7,412 nucleotides of DNA, taken from the NCBI GenBank assembly GCA_903864555.1, contig CAIPGJ010001052.1, forward strand, positions 1 to 7,412, in the 5' to 3' direction. The translations under genes were made by a program, and so were the position numbers. The notes under the pieces were generated by a model. It had not been told where the DNA came from. It saw nothing but the letters and a program-made list of their open reading frames with translations, and searched no databases. The stretch comes from an uncultured Pseudomonadota bacterium (lineage in GTDB: Bacteria > Pseudomonadota > Gammaproteobacteria > Burkholderiales > SG8-39). This document shows positions 4,984 to 7,412 of this stretch, one piece after another (positions within the stretch are counted from its first letter, which is position 1; each line of letters begins with the position of its first letter).

Positions 4984-5970
4984 ATGACGTTTTTCGAAGC
5001 AAGCTTGAAATCGGTGGCAGGACTGGCCTGTTCAGCCCTCTTCGTTGCTGCCCCGGTCCATTCGCAGGCGCAGACCTGGCCGTCCAAACCGGTGCTGATG
5101 GTCTTTGGTGGTGGTACCGGCACGCCGCTGGAAACCGCCTTCCGCCTGGTGGCGGCCGAGACGACGAAAACCCTGGGTCAGCCCATCATCTGGGAGAACC
5201 GACCCGGTGCCAACGGCAGGCTGAGTGTAAATGCACTGAGGTCCGCACCCGCCGATGGTTACCTGCTCGCCATGGGCACTGATGCCATCCTGATCTCGCA
5301 GCCGCTGTCCGATCCGGAGTTCCAGTTCCAGCCCGGACGTCACTACCTGCCGGTGGCTTTCATGATGGAGTTTCCCTCGGTGCTGGCGGTGCAGCCCTCC
5401 TTGGGCGTGAAGGACATGAAGGGCCTGCTCGCCTACGCGAAGTCCAATCCGGGCAAGCTCAACATCGGCGGCGTGGCGGGCGGTAGCGGCTACTTCCTCG
5501 CGGAGCGCTTCCGCCAGACCGCAAGCATCGAAGTGCAATTGGTGCCCTACAAGGGTTCGCCCCAGGCCATGATTGATCTGGTGGGTGGGCGCATCCAGAT
5601 GCAGTTCGCGCCGGCCAGTGCCAAGCAATTCATCGAGACCGGCAAGCTGGTCGGCATCGCCACCACCGGCAGCCAGCGCTGGAGCGCCTTCCCGGAACTG
5701 CCCACGCTCACCGAAGAAGGCGTACCCATCACCACCACCTTCTGGTACGGCGCCATCGCGCCCATGGGTACGCCCGTCGATGTTGTGGGCAAGCTGAACA
5801 GGAGCCTGCTGTCAGCCGCCACCCAAGCCGATATTCGCAGGAGGCTCGACGCCGACTTCGGCATGACCACCGGTAAGCATGCAAGCCCCGAGGAGTTCGC
5901 CGCTTTCATTCGCTCGGAGACCACCGTTTGGGGGCCGATCATCAAGAATGCAGCGGTGAAGCTGGATTGA
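4984..5970 (+). CDS. Bug/TctC-family periplasmic solute-binding protein 2 (divergent)
   Basis: The start is ATG 4984, five bases after GGAGGG (4973-4978), and the end is TGA 5968-5970, giving 328 residues. Residues 1 to about 29 are a signal peptide ending VHSQA. The mature protein opens WPSKPVLMVFGGG, then has WENRPGANGRLSVNAL, ADGYLLAMGT, NPGKLNIGG, LVPYKGSPQAMIDLVGGRIQMQF and ELPTLTEEGVP. All of these are standard Bug landmarks in the right order. The ligand-loop segment is unusual. The typical P-P-G-G-x-x-D is replaced by FGGGTGTPLE, lacking both prolines and the Asp. Glu may take the Asp role, or the ligand differs from that of the first Bug protein. It follows a Bug relic and precedes the MmgE/PrpD gene by only six bases, so the two probably share an mRNA. 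Confidence 0.9.
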   Translation: MTFFEASLKSVAGLACSALFVAAPVHSQAQTWPSKPVLMVFGGGTGTPLETAFRLVAAETTKTLGQPIIWENRPGANGRLSVNALRSAPADGYLLAMGTDAILISQPLSDPEFQFQPGRHYLPVAFMMEFPSVLAVQPSLGVKDMKGLLAYAKSNPGKLNIGGVAGGSGYFLAERFRQTASIEVQLVPYKGSPQAMIDLVGGRIQMQFAPASAKQFIETGKLVGIATTGSQRWSAFPELPTLTEEGVPITTTFWYGAIAPMGTPVDVVGKLNRSLLSAATQADIRRRLDADFGMTTGKHASPEEFAAFIRSETTVWGPIIKNAAVKLD

Positions 5971-5976
5971 GCTTGC

Positions 5977-7395
5977 ATGCCCAACACTGCTGCCTCATCC
6001 GATTTTCAAACCAGTGAACTTAGAAGCATGACCCCGGAAGAGCGGCTCGTCAGGCATGTATGCATGACCACATACGCCGACCTGCCTGCAGCTGCCCTGG
6101 AAGCTGCTCGTCGCGAAGTATTGTGGTGTTTGGGTACGTCCTTTGCAGGCGCCTCAGCGCCCGGATCGGAGCTTGTGCTCGCATTTGCCAGGCAGACGGG
6201 CCAGGGCAGGTCGACTGTCGTGGGTCATGGCAGCCGGATAGCGCCCGCCCTGGCGGGATTTGCCAACGGCTGTTTTGCAAAGGCTCTGGAATTCGAAGAC
6301 AAATGGTGGATGGACTACGGTTGTGCCTATGCAATAGGTACGGCGGTGGTGCCGGCGGCTTTTGCCATGGCGGAAGAGTTGGGTGGGGTCAGCGGAAAAG
6401 ACCTTCTGGCAGCCGTGGCAATCGCCACTGATGTCGAGGCACGCCTGATCAAGGTTGTTCCCAAGGCCATCTATACCGGATGGAACCCGTCCTACCTCTT
6501 TGCTGCATTTGGCGCAGCCATTGCCGCTGGCCGGCTGCTGCGCCTGAATGGCACGCAGATGCACCATGCGCTCGGGCTTGCTTATGCGCAAGCGGCCGGT
6601 AACCGGCAGAGCATGCTGGAAGGCGTCCTGGGCAATCGCCTTCAAATGGGCTTTGCCGTACGCAATGGGGTCAGCGCTGCGCAGCTGGCTGCATTGGGCG
6701 TCACCGGTGCCGGCGAATTTCTCACGGGAAAATTCGGCCTCTATGCGCTGTTTTTCAAGGAGGAGGAACAGCGCATAGAGGCATTGACAGATAATCTTGG
6801 CGCCCACTTCCTCGGCAGCGATTTGGGTTTCAAGGCCTATCCCTGCTGCGCCGCGACCCATCCGGCACTGGATGCGATCCAGTCCATCCTGGGTGACAGC
6901 GACTTCAGGCCAGAGAGGGTGGAGTCAGTGGCGATCTTCGGTTCGGAGCGCATGCGCATTACCGTGGAGCCTCGCGAATTGCGTCAGGTGCCGAAAACCC
7001 AGGCGGATGCACAGTTCAGCATGGCTTGGAGCGCTGCTTGCCTCATCGTTGATCGCAGACTGCGCCTGTCGCACTACACCGATGCCACGCTGGGCCAACA
7101 GCCCTACGCAGCGCTATCGGCCAAAGTTCAGACCCACCTGGCACTGGATCGCGAGCAGGTCAGCGTCGAGATTTGTCTGGACGGTGGCTGCAAGTTGCAT
7201 TCGTCAACGGTGCAGGCACCCAAAGGACATCCGGAAAATCCCTTGTCGATCGAAGAGATCATCGACAGCTCTCGGGATTGTGTCAGGCATGGCCCCAAGA
7301 GCCTGCCTGAAGCACAGACGGAGCAGGCCATGAGCCTCATCCTGCAGCTGCAGGATGTTGCGGACGTGGCGGAGGTGATCCGGCTGCTGGCCTGA
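5977..7395 (+). CDS. MmgE/PrpD family protein (divergent dehydratase, decarboxylase or epimerase relative)
   Basis: The frame runs from ATG 5977 to TGA 7393-7395 and gives 472 residues, normal for the family of 2-methylcitrate dehydratase PrpD, cis-aconitate decarboxylase and iminodisuccinate epimerase. ATG 5977 lies six bases after the Bug stop with no clear ribosome-binding site, so translation may be coupled. ATG 6028 is an alternative that would drop 17 non-conserved residues. Landmarks are GFANGCFAKALEFEDKW near 94-110 (usual form N-x-x-x-H-A-L-D-F-D-D), NPSYLFAAFGAAIAAGRLL near 170-188, GFAVRNGVSAAQLAALGVTG near 225-244 and FKAYPCCAATHPALDA near 285-300. The family lysine in F-K-x-Y-P is kept. 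Two histidines that I recall as important, one in the loop after D-F-D-D and the one in G-[FW]-H-P/S/T (here GWNPS, Asn170), are missing. A different substrate or altered chemistry is therefore likely. It is probably cytoplasmic. Family assignment is firm; substrate is unknown. Confidence 0.92.
   Translation: MPNTAASSDFQTSELRSMTPEERLVRHVCMTTYADLPAAALEAARREVLWCLGTSFAGASAPGSELVLAFARQTGQGRSTVVGHGSRIAPALAGFANGCFAKALEFEDKWWMDYGCAYAIGTAVVPAAFAMAEELGGVSGKDLLAAVAIATDVEARLIKVVPKAIYTGWNPSYLFAAFGAAIAAGRLLRLNGTQMHHALGLAYAQAAGNRQSMLEGVLGNRLQMGFAVRNGVSAAQLAALGVTGAGEFLTGKFGLYALFFKEEEQRIEALTDNLGAHFLGSDLGFKAYPCCAATHPALDAIQSILGDSDFRPERVESVAIFGSERMRITVEPRELRQVPKTQADAQFSMAWSAACLIVDRRLRLSHYTDATLGQQPYAALSAKVQTHLALDREQVSVEICLDGGCKLHSSTVQAPKGHPENPLSIEEIIDSSRDCVRHGPKSLPEAQTEQAMSLILQLQDVADVAEVIRLLA
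7338..7357. repeat. 20-bp perfect palindrome inside the 3' end of the MmgE/PrpD gene
   Basis: CATCCTGCAGCTGCAGGATG reads the same on both strands, with its centre between 7347 and 7348. It encodes part of the C-terminal helix (LILQLQD). A perfect palindrome of this length is rarely expected in a few kilobases. No known site (dif, attachment, methyltransferase array) is recognised, and it may simply reflect Leu-Gln codon symmetry. Confidence 0.4.
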
Positions 7396-7412
7396 GCCAG
7401 TCCGTGATGTCA

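Noticed and set aside
1..7412. CRISPR arrays, tRNA or rRNA genes, insertion sequences
   Set aside because: I found no spaced repeats, cloverleaf-like sequence, transposase-like protein or terminal inverted repeats. The window is filled by protein-coding genes.

Overview
The window is high-GC, densely packed and coded entirely on the + strand. Two periplasmic Bug/TctC-type solute-binding proteins and an MmgE/PrpD protein point to a proteobacterium, most likely a Burkholderiales-type betaproteobacterium, where Bug proteins are greatly expanded. This is inferred from gene families; no phylogenetic marker is present.

Layout. Positions 2-127 hold the 3' end of a gene whose C-terminus looks like CofD (2-phospho-L-lactate transferase, coenzyme F420 synthesis). 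Positions 128-339 are a leader with a weak promoter candidate, a G9 run, a 12-bp palindrome and a strong hairpin just before a good ribosome-binding site. Six same-strand genes follow: a UGSC-motif selenoprotein (340-903); a partner protein overlapping it by ATGA (900-2000); a Bug binding protein (2083-3066); a second selenoprotein (3105-4874) in which a UGAC-motif domain is fused to a paralogue of the partner; the decayed 3' end of a lost Bug gene (about 4864-4941); another Bug protein (4984-5970); and a divergent MmgE/PrpD protein (5977-7395).

The main result is that two of these genes are split by in-frame TGA codons (622-624 and 3435-3437) that naive gene calling reads as stops. In both cases the frame continues with no shift, the TGA sits at the same place in the same motif (U-G-S/A-C-T), and a stem-loop starts a few bases downstream. 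The two stem-loops share spacing, a 3' bulge and a G-U-G loop, as expected of bacterial SECIS elements. Both are therefore most likely selenocysteine proteins. They belong to the (seleno)protein group known for its UGSC motif and resemble the active-site segment of the GrdB/PrdB selenoprotein subunits of glycine and D-proline reductase.

How the genes may work together (inference). The split pair and the natural fusion imply that the selenoprotein domain and the partner domain form one enzyme. Two parallel modules, each selenoprotein plus partner plus Bug, look like an old duplication that diverged, with a Bug gene lost from the second. With an MmgE/PrpD protein at the end, the cluster looks like a selenium-dependent route for capture and reductive or eliminative breakdown of an organic acid or similar small molecule. 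The substrate cannot be read from the sequence. The Sec machinery (selA, selB, selC, selD) is not in the window.
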